Shown: positions 37,218 to 47,943, numbered from the stretch's first letter. The stretch: DNA of 64,000 nt from Erodium maritimum (GCA_963921825.1 OY997592.1:18851432-18915431); one strand, 5' to 3'. Translations and numbers: made by a program. The notes: generated by a model not told the origin, from the sequence alone.

Positions 37218-37705
37218 GGGGTTACTCCATGTCCTAACGGCCAACTTTCAGAAATTGTTAAATCATAACCCTATAAAACTGAAATTGTCATGTAGTAACG
37301 GTCAAACATCTTTATACACCAAATGTTTCTAATTTTAAACGGACGTTAACTTGACCAAGTGAAAAGTTGAGTTCGCCCTCAAATATGTTCTTCCTTCGGA
37401 CGTTAACTTGGCTGACTTCATCTCTTCGTGACCTCATCTCTTCATCTTAGCTCTTCGAACTTCATCTCTTTGTGTCCGAGCTTCGGGCTTATCTCTTCGT
37501 GACCTCAGCTCGCCCAAGCTCCATTATAAAATGAGTCACGTGAGACGCACGTGAGTCACTGTTCACGGAAACAGTCAATTTAAATAGTACTTGTTGGTTT
37601 TTAATAATTCAGTGTTGAAATTCGTTACTATTTGACAATTTTCCAAAGTTTGGGTGCGGATTTGACAATTAAGTGCAGTACAGAGTTAGGACATGGAGTA
37701 ACCCC
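37218..37705. mobile_element. MULE-type MITE, 488 bp, target duplication TATTAAGAA
   Basis: A perfect 21-base terminal inverted repeat begins GGGGTTACTCCATGTCCTAA. The nine bases on each side (37209-37217 and 37706-37714) are both TATTAAGAA, the duplication length typical of Mutator-like elements. The interior has several CATCTCTTCGTGACC-like repeats (37415-37510). There is no coding capacity. Confidence 0.93.
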
Positions 37706-37750
37706 TATTAAGAAATATAATAAGGTATTATCACAATATATATATATATA

Positions 37751-38203
37751 GTTGGTATCAGGTACAAATCACCCATTATTGTGCAAACTACGAACCAATC
37801 TGAGCCATAAGATCCCCCCAAAGTGATGTCAGCAGAGCGCACCAGATGCTGACATGTGGACAGTTAAATATATAAAACACCGCACCTTATTGTGCAAACT
37901 ACGAACTCAACAGGTGCTGACACGTGGACACGCGCGCTGGTGGTGCGCGCGCGCAAAGTGCTGATAGTTTACATAGCACGGTGCTGATAGTTTAGTACAA
38001 AAGTGATGATAGGTTACATTTGTACTAAACTATCAGCATTGTGCTATGTAAACTATCAGCACTGTGATATGTAAACTATCAGCACTATGCGCGCGTGCAC
38101 CACGTGTCAACATTTGGGGCGCGCTGCTGACGTCACTTTGACCAGATCCAGTGGCTCTCGTGCGTTCGTAGTTTGCACAATAAGAGGTGTTTGTAATGGT
38201 ATC
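37751..38203. mobile_element. TA-seated foldback element A-c
   Basis: It follows a TA run (37735-37750). It starts GTTGGTATCAGGTACAAAT and repeats the A-b layout: head, TAAATATATAAAACACCGC, core, palindrome with TGCTGATAGTTT/AAACTATCAGCA units, then inverted core. It carries GACGTCAC and CACGTG motifs. It passes directly into A-d without an intervening TA run, so the two are in tandem. Confidence 0.72.
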
Positions 38204-38612
38204 GGTGCAAACTACGAACCAATCTGAGCCATAGGATCCCCCCGAAGTGATGTCAGCATAGTGCACCAGATGCCGACACGTGGGCAATAAATATATAAAA
38301 CACCCACCTTATTGTGCAAACTACGAACTCACCAGGTGCTGACACGTGGGCGCGCGCTGCTGGTGCGAGCGCGCACAGTACTGATAGTTTGCGCAGCACG
38401 ATGCTGATAGTTTGCGTGCACAGTGCTGATAGTTTGCATTTGTGCTAAACTATCAGCACCGTGCTTGTAAACGATCAGCACCCGCGCGAGCGCGAAGCGG
38501 TCACGTGTAGTTTGCATCGTGCGCGCTCTGCTGATGTCACTTTGACCGCATCCTGTGGCTTAGATTGGTTTGTAGTTTGCACAATAAGGGTGGTTTTTAC
38601 TGGATAGCTACC
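38204..38612. mobile_element. TA-seated foldback element A-d
   Basis: It is joined to A-c at GGTATCGGTGCAAACTACG, which lacks the outer ATCAGGTACAAACC of the left end. Head and palindrome follow as in A-b and A-c, ending GGTTTTTACTGGATAGCTACC before a TA run. The right end is the inverse of the left end of A-a. Confidence 0.72.
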
Positions 38613-38633
38613 ATATATATATATATATATATA

Positions 38634-38668
38634 TAACAAAACTGACTATGGTAACGCATGAAAGTGCC

Positions 38669-38725
<57 letters not shown>
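38634..38725. repeat. Inverted arm plus CA and TA microsatellites
   Basis: AACAAAACTGACTATGGTAA... (38634-38668) is the inverse of 39658-39692, the left end of element J, on the other side of element C-e. It is followed by about 14 CA units and about 15 TA units. Confidence 0.8.
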
Positions 38726-38727
<2 letters not shown>

Positions 38728-39619
38728 GAGCTTTCAGGTACAACACAATCTTTAAATACGAAATACAGCTTAATCCCAACTTTGGAATCGCATATTGCCC
38801 AAGGGCTGCGATTTTCGCATGGCTTAATTTTTTAATTTTTTTTTTCACCAAGTTTCTTATTTTGATCTTTCCCGCTTCGTTTCAACTCCGATTTAATTTT
38901 TTCTTGCGCCAAAAACTTTCTTTTTTCAAGATCTATCTATCAAGTAGCATATTGAATATGTTTTGAAGAAGAAAAAAACATGTACAAGCAAAAACACAAA
39001 TCGTTAACCGTACACTAATGTATGTTCTCGCAACTGCATTTGTATGAATAAGCTAATCTTAATTTATTAGCTTACATGTACAAAACATACATACACATAC
39101 AAATGAAAATAGTAAGAACATATATTAAGTTTAGCGTATACATACAACTGAAACATCATGCATTAAGGTTGGCATACACATACAAATGAAAATGCCAAGA
39201 ACATACATTTAAAATTGTATAAACATACATTAAGTTCAGCGTACATATATAAATAAAAATTAAAAAACATGCTGTTGTAAAAACATACATAAAAGACATA
39301 CATTAAGATTAGCTTATTCATACAAATGCAGTTGCAAAAACATACATTAGTGCACGGTTAACAATTTGTGTTTTTGCTTGTACATGTTTTTTTCTTCTTC
39401 AAAACATATTCAATATGCTACTTGATAGATAGATCTTGAAAAAAGAAAGTTTTTGGCGCAAGAAAAAATTAAATCAGAGTTGAAACGAAGCGGGAAAGAT
39501 CAAAATAAGAAAGTTGGTGAAAAAAAAAATAAAAAAATTAAGCCATGCGATTTGCGATTCCAAGGCTAGGATTTAGTCGTATTTCGCACAAAATTGGTCA
39601 AGTCGTACCGGAATGTTAT

Positions 39620-39621
<2 letters not shown>
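38726..39621. mobile_element. TA-seated long foldback element C-e, 896 bp
   Basis: It lies between TA runs. The left end is GGGAGCTTTCAGGTACAAC. About 320 bases of the left side (to roughly 39060) are repeated in inverted order at 39305-39621 with few differences, including the AGTAGCATATTGAATATG block (38943-38960 and its inverse near 39405-39422). The loop is made of CATACA...AATGAAAAT units. Transcription would give a very long hairpin. No coding capacity. Confidence 0.8.
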
Positions 39622-39653
<32 letters not shown>

Positions 39654-39656
<3 letters not shown>

Positions 39657-41618
39657 GTGGGCACTTTCATGCGTTACCATAGTCAGTTTTGTTACTTGTT
39701 ACTTTATTATGAACCCTTAGATGTATTATATCCAATGGCTCTAGATTTTCAGCTTCAATTATCTATAAATAAAATAGAAAATTAACAAAAGGGTAATTTA
39801 GTAAATCCATCTCCCTTATTTTTTTTTTGTGCAGATTTTTTTTTACATTTCAAATCTGATTTTTTTTAGATTAATTTTCAATTTTTGATTGTGTATTCAT
39901 ATTTTATTATTAGAGTTGCATATTATCATGTCTAACATTACCAAATTTTATCTTGGATATTACAAAAAAATTGTAACAATGTTCCTACACAATAAATAAT
40001 GTTACAATTTTACAGAATTATATATCATATGTTACAAAAATCTACACCTACAGTTATAAAAATCGATGTTACAGATTTTTACACCCAATGTTATAGAGTT
40101 CATAATCGACATTACAAGTTTTTTTAATTCCAAATCTAATGATAACATAAAAAGTTGCAAAAAATTTACATAATAACACTTAAAATTACACACAATTACA
40201 GAAGTGGAAACCCATCATTACAGAAATTTGTACCTATCATTACAAAAAAAAAACTACCTTTACAATTACAGAAGCATATATTAACCAAATACAAATTACT
40301 CCTATTACAAAAAAACTACTTGACAATTACATAACGAAATATGAACCAAATACAAAAGCAACCAAAAAACAAAACCAAACTGAAAATTAACGGTTACAAA
40401 TTACTAAAATGTTACAAAAAACTACCCACAATGTTATATAATACTACCATAAATGTTACAAAATAATACTACCAAAAAAATCTCAGAAAAAACAAACTCA
40501 TGCTGAATATGAAACTCTTACAAATTACTACCCTATTATAAAGATTACATAAACATGATCTAAGAGTTATAGAAATTTATACTGAAAATTACATAAAAAT
40601 ACCCTAACAATTAGTTGCGAAATGAAATCAAACTAAACTGTGTTCAAAATGAAAAATCAAGACACCCCCACGCCCAAAACATAGTTACAAATTAAATAAT
40701 TACCCTTTAAGTTGGAGAAAATAAATGTTTCAGACATTAATCCCGAGCATGACCAGAACTCGAGAACATGGTCAGGGAGGTTGGTAGAGAGGGAGAGACG
40801 TAGTGGAGCAGCGGTTCGGGACGGTGGCAGAGTAGTTGGTCGATGGTGGACAACTGGAGACACACGGCGGTGAGAAAGGGGTTCAAGACGGTGACCCACC
40901 TGCGCAGCTCCTCTATGGAGTGCTTCTCCGAGCACGGCCAGCGCAACTCCTCCATGGCGAGCTTAAGCATGGGCAGTGCGAGCTCCGCACGACGTGGCGC
41001 GCAACCATGGATCAGAGCTCGGCGAGATCGAGGACACCAGTGCGGATGAAGACTTAGTTGCAGATGCGGGGAGGAAAGATCGATCTGCGGTGGCGAGGTC
41101 TGCAACTCGGGCGGAGAGATAGATCTACACGGCAGCAGATCCAAGCTGGAGTCATCGCCGATGAGCAGCGGGAGCTCGAGCGTCGTTGCTGATCATATCA
41201 TCTCTACAACTGGGGTACGAACTTGTATTCGTTGCTGAACGTCGAGGGGGTTGCTGGGAGATGACAACACGGTGGAGCGGTGGCGGCGATATGGAGCAGC
41301 ATCGAAAGACGGGGAAAAGAGATGACAGAGGTGGAGCCTAGTGGTCGGCGACAATTGTTTGGGAGAGGAGCAAAACCAACAGAGATTTATGAGGTGTGCC
41401 CCTGTGAGGTAGCATTTTTTAGGGTTTGGTTCATAGAAAGACGTTTGTGCCCTTTTGAATTGCAATATTACAAAAAAAGAAATAAAAGTTGGATATAATT
41501 ACAATGTGTGTCATTGGCTTTATATCAATTAGATCAGCTTCTTCTAAAGGTCTATAATTAGGTAATAATTAACAAAAACACATATAGGTAACGCATGAGT
41601 GTATACCTATGTGTGTGT
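39654..41618. mobile_element. TA-flanked element J, about 1.96 kb, with a GC-rich core
   Basis: The left end GGCACTTTCATGCGTTACC (39659-39677) and right end GGTAACGCATGAGTGTATACC (41587-41607) are inverted relative to each other, and TTTTGTTA follows inside each. TA runs flank both sides (39622-39652, 41619-41632). From 39850 to 40620 the sequence is A-rich with frequent TTACA words; 40740-41460 is GC-rich. No transposase is visible. Confidence 0.55.
40737..41465 (-). other. GC-rich block inside element J, weak coding potential
   Basis: Minus-strand frames 41465-41193 and 41144-40737 (135 codons) are proline-, serine- and leucine-rich with no known domain. Both strands carry overlapping open frames, as expected from GC content alone. 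A captured host fragment is possible but I cannot name a source. Confidence 0.25.
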
Positions 41619-41639
41619 ATATATATATATATTAAAAAA

Positions 41640-43007
41640 AATTATTTGTGTAAGTTTTTCCCTTTTCTTTCATGATTACATAAAAATAGAATTATGAACT
41701 TTTTTATTGTAGTTTGTATAAATTTAATAAAAGAATAAGAATTTAGTCTTCATTTTATATTTCAAATATATTAATTTAAAAACAAAATCCATAACTTCAT
41801 CTCTACTAATTTTATTTATCTTTAAAAACACAAATTTATTTTAATCGAAATACTCATGTTCTTTATATAATATCAGGTTAAATGTGAAACATATCCTAAA
41901 TTATTTGTCACATGTACTATATTACCTAAAAGTGTTGGTCATTATTGGAGGCATGTAAATGATCTGTGATCAATTTATAAAAAAACATGCAAATGATATG
42001 TAACCAAAACTTATAATATTTTCTTTGACACTTTTAAATTTTGAGTAGTTTATTGCTCGCGACTAAAACTTGAAGATTGGTTTTACATTTAACTTTTAAT
42101 ACCGTTAAAATGAATGAATGATGGAGGAATAAAAGAAGCAATCAAATTAATTAAGAGAAAGAGATGGTTTTGAAAAAAAATTAGTATCTTAATCCTAAAT
42201 GATCTCAATGTGTCATGTTGTTGTCGTTGGTGTAGTCTAGGATTGCATTGGCTAGCTTCTTCTCAGTTGAGTTTTGTTTTCTTCTCTCTTTTCTGGAATC
42301 TCCGTAGGCATTGGCGGATTTTCCCTGCACGACTTCTCATCGGCTATCTCTCTGTTCCTATGGCCAGACTTGGATCTCGGGTAGGATTGAACCTTCTTCC
42401 TTCGTCGGGTCAGTACTACTGATTTTTTTTTCACTATTTCTATCCTTTGATGCCCTGTTTGTTGTTCTCTGCTAGATGTGTCGTCGTCGTCTTCTCGTAG
42501 CTGGGTAAGGGGCCATCCTTGGTCCGATTTGGTGCATATCGACCTGCTCTCAATCCAAGGGAGGAAGAATGTGGTTTCGTTCGATGGTGAGGAAGATGAT
42601 GATGACGGGATTGATTCTTACCAGCCAGTTCAATAGAGGGATGAAAACCTGAATCATTAGTCTCACGAAATGGGGTCCGATGAGGGGATGGAAGCCCATT
42701 GGACCTCGCTATAGCCGGTTCTTTTTGGCTCGTCTTCCTCGGATTGGGATCGCTCGGAAAGCCATAACAACTCAAGACAATCACCTGACAGAGTATTTAA
42801 CACCTTCCGTGTGCTTTATAGTTTCTGACATTTTGATTTTTAAAATAAATCTTAAATTGCACAAAAGGATTCTTTTAATTTTGTCTAAAATGTTAATACA
42901 TCTATCTTCAATCTTTGGTCGGTCTCATATCAATCTCAAAAATTATTTATATATTATTTTTATTTGATTGTCTCGCTAAATTAAAAAAAATAGTACCGAT
43001 TCCAAAT
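41640..43007. other. Unassigned stretch
   Basis: 41640-42180 is AT-rich with nothing recognised. 42180-42790 has more balanced composition with short frames on both strands and no recognisable domain. Confidence 0.45.
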
Positions 43008-43016
43008 AAAAATCTA

Positions 43017-43325
43017 GGGAAAATTACACATAACCTCCCTTAGTATTGGCTTATTTTCAGATACCCCTTAATTATTATTTTTTCATTTACCCCCCTTAAC
43101 TTCATTTTTTTTTTCACTTTAGTCCAACACCGTTAACTTTCCATCCAATGACGTTGCACATGTTTTTCATTTACCCCCTTGCACATGTTTTTTTCCGTTT
43201 GTTTTTGGATGACGTTGGACTAAAGTGCAAAAAAACTAAAGTTAAGGGGGATAAATGTAAAAAAATAGTTAAAGAGGTGATGTGAAAATACGACGATACT
43301 AAGGGAGGTTATGTGTAATTTTTCC
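43017..43325. mobile_element. MULE-type MITE, 309 bp, target duplication AAAAATCTA
   Basis: Terminal inverted repeats begin GG(G/A)AAAATTACACATAACC and extend about 30 bases, continuing with mismatches further in. The nine bases on each side (43008-43016 and 43326-43334) are both AAAAATCTA. There is no coding capacity. Confidence 0.93.
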
Positions 43326-43334
43326 AAAAATCTA

Positions 43335-44048
43335 TAATATCGATGAAAACTCAGTCCCTCTATGAGCATATTTAGTAGGGTAGATTAGAGGGAAAAATAT
43401 CTAAAGAGAGGCATAAATATCCACAAGATGCACAGTTTTACACGGTGTTTGATCCATCCCGAGGCCACGTGGGTAGTACCGTAGTAGATGTAGATCCATT
43501 AAGCATTGGCTATATAAATAAGAAGGGAGCAAAATAGGTTCCAAAGAAAAGCTGCTGCACTTGCACCATATATATATACAAAAGATTAATGGAATAGGAA
43601 GTTCCCGGAAGTTGGACCGACGAGAAGCACGTCGACTTCTTGAACAAAATAGAGGCTTCCTTCGTTCGTTCACTGCTCGGAAAAATTAATGGTCGCCGGA
43701 GCCGCCCTCCAAATAGATTACATGTTTTTCTAATATTATATTTAAACCTTTTTATTTCAAGATTAAAAATAAATGAATTAATATAATAAAATAAGAATAA
43801 AATAAGAAATATAGCTCTACCTTAGCATTGCTCCATTGTAGATAAAAAGTTAAGCATCACCAAAAAGAGTGTTCTCTTTCCTACGTGTCAATTGATTCTC
43901 TCTTCTAATATAAATTGGTAATGCTAAGCTAATGTTATGGTTGTGGATGCTCTCATATGTTTGTATACAATGGCTCATTTTATGTTTTATTTTTTGCTCT
44001 TCTTCACGATTTCATGTACAAAAGAATAAGTTCTTAGTTCATAAAGAT
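43335..44048. other. Unassigned stretch, possible Tourist-like remnant
   Basis: Around 43825-43955, TTAGCATTGCTCCATTG and an inverted AATGCTAAGCTAATG...GGATGCTC suggest a degenerate Tourist/Harbinger MITE, but the ends do not pair well. The rest is AT-rich with nothing recognised. Confidence 0.3.
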
Positions 44049-44066
44049 TAAATAAAAACATGGCTT

Positions 44067-45353
44067 ACCCTTAAACTACTATAACTAAAAAAAACCCAAA
44101 ATCTCTTTGACTTGGTTCTCGTGCCCGAACCCTTCAGCCTTCGTCTTCCCCTTCCCTCGCCGGTGACGGCGCGGCTCCGGCCAAGCTGTCACCGGTGAGG
44201 TCTTGCTGCCCCTCCTCCCCCTCCTTGCTTCGCCCGTCTCCGGCTCCCGAGTCTCGCCCTCCTTCTTGCTCCGTCCGTCTCCGGTGGCCGTGTCTCACCC
44301 AGATCTGGCCTCCACCGGCCTTTCCGGCACAGACCCGCCCAAGATCTGGCTTCCCTGGCTCGTCACCGGCCTTTCCGGCACAGACCCGCCGCTCCTCTAC
44401 TCTCCCCTCCCCGGCTCGCTGCTCCCCGGCTCAGATCTGCCCCCGTCTCTCGTCGGTGACGATTCTGCTTGCAAACTCACTACTCCGGCCATGGTCTCCC
44501 TGATTCCGGAGCAGCTTCTCCTTCCACGCTCAGGCCCTCACGCTCAGACCCTCGACTTCGGTCCACAAGCCCTCGACTCCGGCTTGCTTCGGCTCCGGCT
44601 TACTTCGCCGGCCCTCGTCATCATTCTTCTTTTGCTCGGATCTGTCTCTACCCGGCAGATCTGGACCGCTCTGGCTCGGGCAGCTCCTTTGGAGACGTGG
44701 TTCTTACCACAGATTCCTCTCCAACCTTTGGTTTGTGACTTTTACCACTCCCTCTCTCCCCTTATCTCGTTATACTTTACTATTTCCTGCCTTCTAGTCT
44801 TTGGTTCCCATCCTTGCTATGAGGATGGGTCCTCACAGTTGGTGTTGGCCTCTGTGGGGATTTTGGCCCCTGGCTATTCTAAAGAAATTTTATGTAAGGT
44901 TTCGGTTCAGTTTATGCGATTTGGGGTGAGTTTGGTTTGGTCTGTGGTTGGGTCTTTGTGTTCTTTTCTCGGTTTTTTTGTGAAACTATGACAGATTTAC
45001 TGCTTTGGCTGAGACCGTGTGCTTGAGATTGATCTACCCGTTAGGGCTACTTTGACTCCGTTGAAGACAGACATGGTCATCTCTTCCCCTACTTTGAAGC
45101 TCCTCACTTGCAGCTTCTCACTTGTTGATCATCAACAACTCTTGGCCAGACTTGCACCTCGGCTAACCTCAGGGCTCATGATCTGCTTCAAACTCTTGCT
45201 TAATTCTCCTTATCTCTTGTACGGTTCTTTGTTTTAGTCTTAGATTTTGCCTGTTGTTTCCCACAATCTGTAGTGAGGTTGTGTTTTTCTTTTGTAACCT
45301 TTTTCACCTCGGAATTGAGGTTATTGATATATGCATTCGCCGATAAAAAAAAA
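44067..45353 (+). mobile_element. Non-autonomous LINE-like retroposon, 18-bp target duplication
   Basis: Perfect 18-base direct repeats TAAATAAAAACATGGCTT flank it at 44049-44066 and 45354-45371. The 3' end is GCATTCGCCGATAAAAAAAA, a LINE-like A-tailed end. The 5' half is GC- and C-rich, with an internal near-duplicate (GGCCTTTCCGGCACAGACCC at about 44318 and 44370). A frame is open from about 44170 to 44991, but its first ATG is at 44489 and no domain is recognised. There is no RT, so movement would need a LINE supplied in trans. Confidence 0.85.
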
Positions 45354-45850
45354 TAAATAAAAACATGGCTTTGGTCATTACCATGCAAAATATATTTTAA
45401 TAATTTGTTTTTAGAATATCATGTTAAAGTTGAAAATGTGTGGATTGATTAATTTTTATCAATTACTATATGTCATGAGGCTCTTAAATCCAACTAATAT
45501 AATGACTGTCGTAATTATAGTTTTACACTTGAATAATTAAAGTTATTCTGTAAAGCAAATAGGAAAAAGAGATATTTTTGGAAACAGTGATATTTTAACT
45601 TTTTATTAGTGTTTGTGTACTTGGCACAGGTGTGGTGGGTTCATGCATCCACGGTAGGGGTGACAGGAGGAGGAGGAGATTGTCACCTCAGACACTCGAT
45701 TCATCCATAGATCAGGTGGGTTATACGTATCGATTTCCTTGCAACATCGATTACGCCGTACAGACGATTGATATTTTATTAAAAATAAAATCTTTGAAAG
45801 GAAAATATAAATATAAATTCAATGGTTGTGCACTGCAGGTGGTCCCTCAG

Positions 45851-45917
45851 ATGGAAAGCAAAAGAGATGATAAGGATGAAGATAAAGACTATCCTAATGT
45901 AATAATAGTTGGTGCGG
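45851..45917 (+). pseudogene. Possible lone exon with a dinucleotide-binding start motif
   Basis: An acceptor-like CACTGCAG is at 45831-45838. The ATG at 45851 opens MESKRDDKDEDKDYPNV, then IIVGAG, then a donor-like GGTGACC at 45917-45923. V-I-I-V-G-A-G is the beginning of the FAD/NAD-binding Rossmann motif of oxidoreductases such as amine oxidases and squalene epoxidases. No following exon is found, and a retroposon occupies 46002-46977. It could be an exon relic, a 5' end whose rest is gone, or chance. Confidence 0.25.
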
Positions 45918-46001
45918 GTGACCACAGAGAATATACGTGATCTTCGATTTGGCCTTCGCAAATACTATTAAATATTTCTACTTTTGATATATACTGTCCT
46001 T

Positions 46002-46977
46002 TTATTTTTTGAGAAAGAACGGATAATATTATTACTGGAAAATGAAATAGGTTGACGTGCAAATAATTGTACTCATCTTACATGATAGAATCCAACTAAA
46101 AACAGAAAGCAATAACAGAAATCTAAAAGTTGCTCGATGCTTAGTGGCGGTTGAAGGGGGATATCTGCGGTAGCATCCAGCGGAACCTTGGATACCGATA
46201 CAACATACTTCGACCAAATGGAACTGGCCGAGCCAGCCAAGTGAGAGGGGAATACTGGTGGACTGCCATCTCCCCCGGTGAGTCAACGTGCGTCGTCCTC
46301 CCTTGACTGATAATGTTAGGGCTCATGAACGCGGGATTGCTGACACCGGACTGGTAGGAGAGACAGATAACGACTGTCGATGGTACCCTCGCCATCTGTT
46401 CGCCAAGAAGGGGTCACAGTCGACCACCCCCTTCCTGGGCCACCTCGGACTCATTCCTGGAGGCGGGGGTGCTTGCGCCCCCCGCCGCTGCTACCTGTGA
46501 ACCTCCATCTGACGCCGCTGAACACTGTGTCAGATGTCGGCCCGCCACATAACCCAGGCCCACGCCTGCAGATCCAACCGGCCCACCACCATGGAAAACC
46601 CTAGCGGGTTTTGTCCCCGACGCTGCTTCCGTATCCTCGCCGATCGACGTATGGTGACGGCCGGCGTTGTAGACCATTGCAACCGCCCTGTTCGCTTCAA
46701 GCCCGGAAAACACCTTACCGGGAGTACATTCTGCCGCCGCCACAAGAGAAGCGGAGACGCACGAAGCTACAAACCCTAATCCTTTTGTAGACAGAGCGAG
46801 CACAGAAAAAGGACCACGTCGTAGCATCGTCACCAGCTTCATCTGCAAATCAAGATCTGATGCAGGAGAGAATACATACCCATGGAGCTTTTTCGACAGC
46901 GAAGGAGAACCAAAAGTTGCAGCTGCCCGCTTCACCGCCATGGCCAAAACCTCTAAGATTGGTTAAGATACTGGTGT
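46002..46977 (-). mobile_element. Non-autonomous LINE-like retroposon, 15-bp target duplication
   Basis: Read on the minus strand it ends ATCCGTTCTTTCTCAAAAAA. Flanks ATATATACTGTCCTT (45987-46001) and ATATATACTGCCCTT (46978-46992) differ at one base. Near the 5' end an ATG at 46941 opens a frame to 46414 (about 176 aa; Ala-, Ser- and Gly-rich, no domain), GC-rich like the 5' halves of the other retroposons. No RT or endonuclease, so it depends on a LINE in trans. Confidence 0.82.
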
Positions 46978-47156
46978 ATATATACTGCCCTTCATTAATA
47001 CTTTTGAATATATTTTTATATTTAAGTAAATTTGTGGCCGAGATGAATAAGTGTTAGAGATATATTGTTGTATAGTTAGTTGAGAATGATTATTTATGGT
47101 TAATTAATTAATTAATTGTGTAAGATATGATGATATTTTGTGTATGAGGATGATGA

Positions 47157-47551
47157 AAACGCCTCTTATTGTATAAACTGCGAACGCACGAGAGTCACAT
47201 GATGCGGTTAAAATGACGTCAATAGAGCGCCTCATATGCTGACACGTGGCACGCGTGTGCACCAGCAGCGCGCGCGCATACAGTGCTGGTGCACACGCGC
47301 ACAGTGCTGATAGTTTACATAGCACGGTGCTGATAGTTTAGTAGAAATGTAACATATCAACACATTTTGTACTAAACTATTAGCATCGTGCTATGTAAAC
47401 TATCAGCATTGTGCGCACGCGCACCAGCAGCGCACGCGCCTACGTGTCAGCATCTGGTGCGCTCTGCTGACATCACTTTGGGCGGATCCTATGGCTCTCG
47501 TGCTTTCGCAGTTTGCACAATAAGGGCTTGTTTGTACCTGATACCAGTTCT
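47157..47551. mobile_element. TA-seated foldback element A-f
   Basis: It has the inverted core (CTTATTGTATAAACTGCGAAC left; inverse of CTTATTGTGCAAACTGCGAAA right) and ends TTTGTACCTGATACCAG before a TA run at 47552-47570. The middle has TGCTGATAGTTT/AAACTATCAGCA units and GTGCACCAGCAGCGCG in inverted copies. AATGACGTCAAT and GACACGTGGC occur in the left arm. No TA run is left on the left side. Confidence 0.72.
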
Positions 47552-47570
47552 ATATATATATATATATATA

Positions 47571-47920
47571 GGGAGACAATCACGTGCAAACCTCCCTTAC
47601 GGTGCGAACCTCAAATCTGGTTTGCGGAAATAGCGAACATGGTTTGCGGAAATAAGCATCCCAGTTTGCGGAAAAAAAAGTTTGAAAAAACAGCATTTTT
47701 ATGTTGAGAAAATATATGGTTTGCGAAAATAGTGTATCTGGTTTGCGGAAATAGCGAATATGGTTTGCGGAAATAAGCATCCCAGTTTGCGGAAAAGAAG
47801 TTTGAAAAAAAAGCATTTTATCTTGAGAAAAATATGGTTTGCAAAAACACCGCAAACCGAGACCACTATTTCCGCAAACCAGATACACTGCACAAGCAGG
47901 TTCGCACCTGATTGCACCCG
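47571..47920. mobile_element. TA-seated element B-g
   Basis: It is flanked by TA runs on both sides. The left end is GGGAGACAATCACGTGCAAA and the right end, inverted, is GGGTGCAATCAGGTGCGAAC. The interior consists of repeated and inverted GGTTTGCGGAAATAG units and two near-identical blocks (GCATCCCAGTTTGCGGAAA at 47657 and 47782). It is unrelated in core to family A but has similar termini. Confidence 0.72.
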
Positions 47921-47943
47921 TATATATATATATATATATATAT

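Noticed and set aside
43815..43960. Tourist-like MITE
   Set aside because: Internal inverted words are suggestive, but the outer ends do not pair and no TTA/TAA duplication is clear; kept only as a remark.
44203..44991. 262-codon frame as a host protein
   Set aside because: It begins at TTG, its first ATG is 95 codons in, no domain is visible, and it sits inside a retroposon with an 18-bp target duplication.
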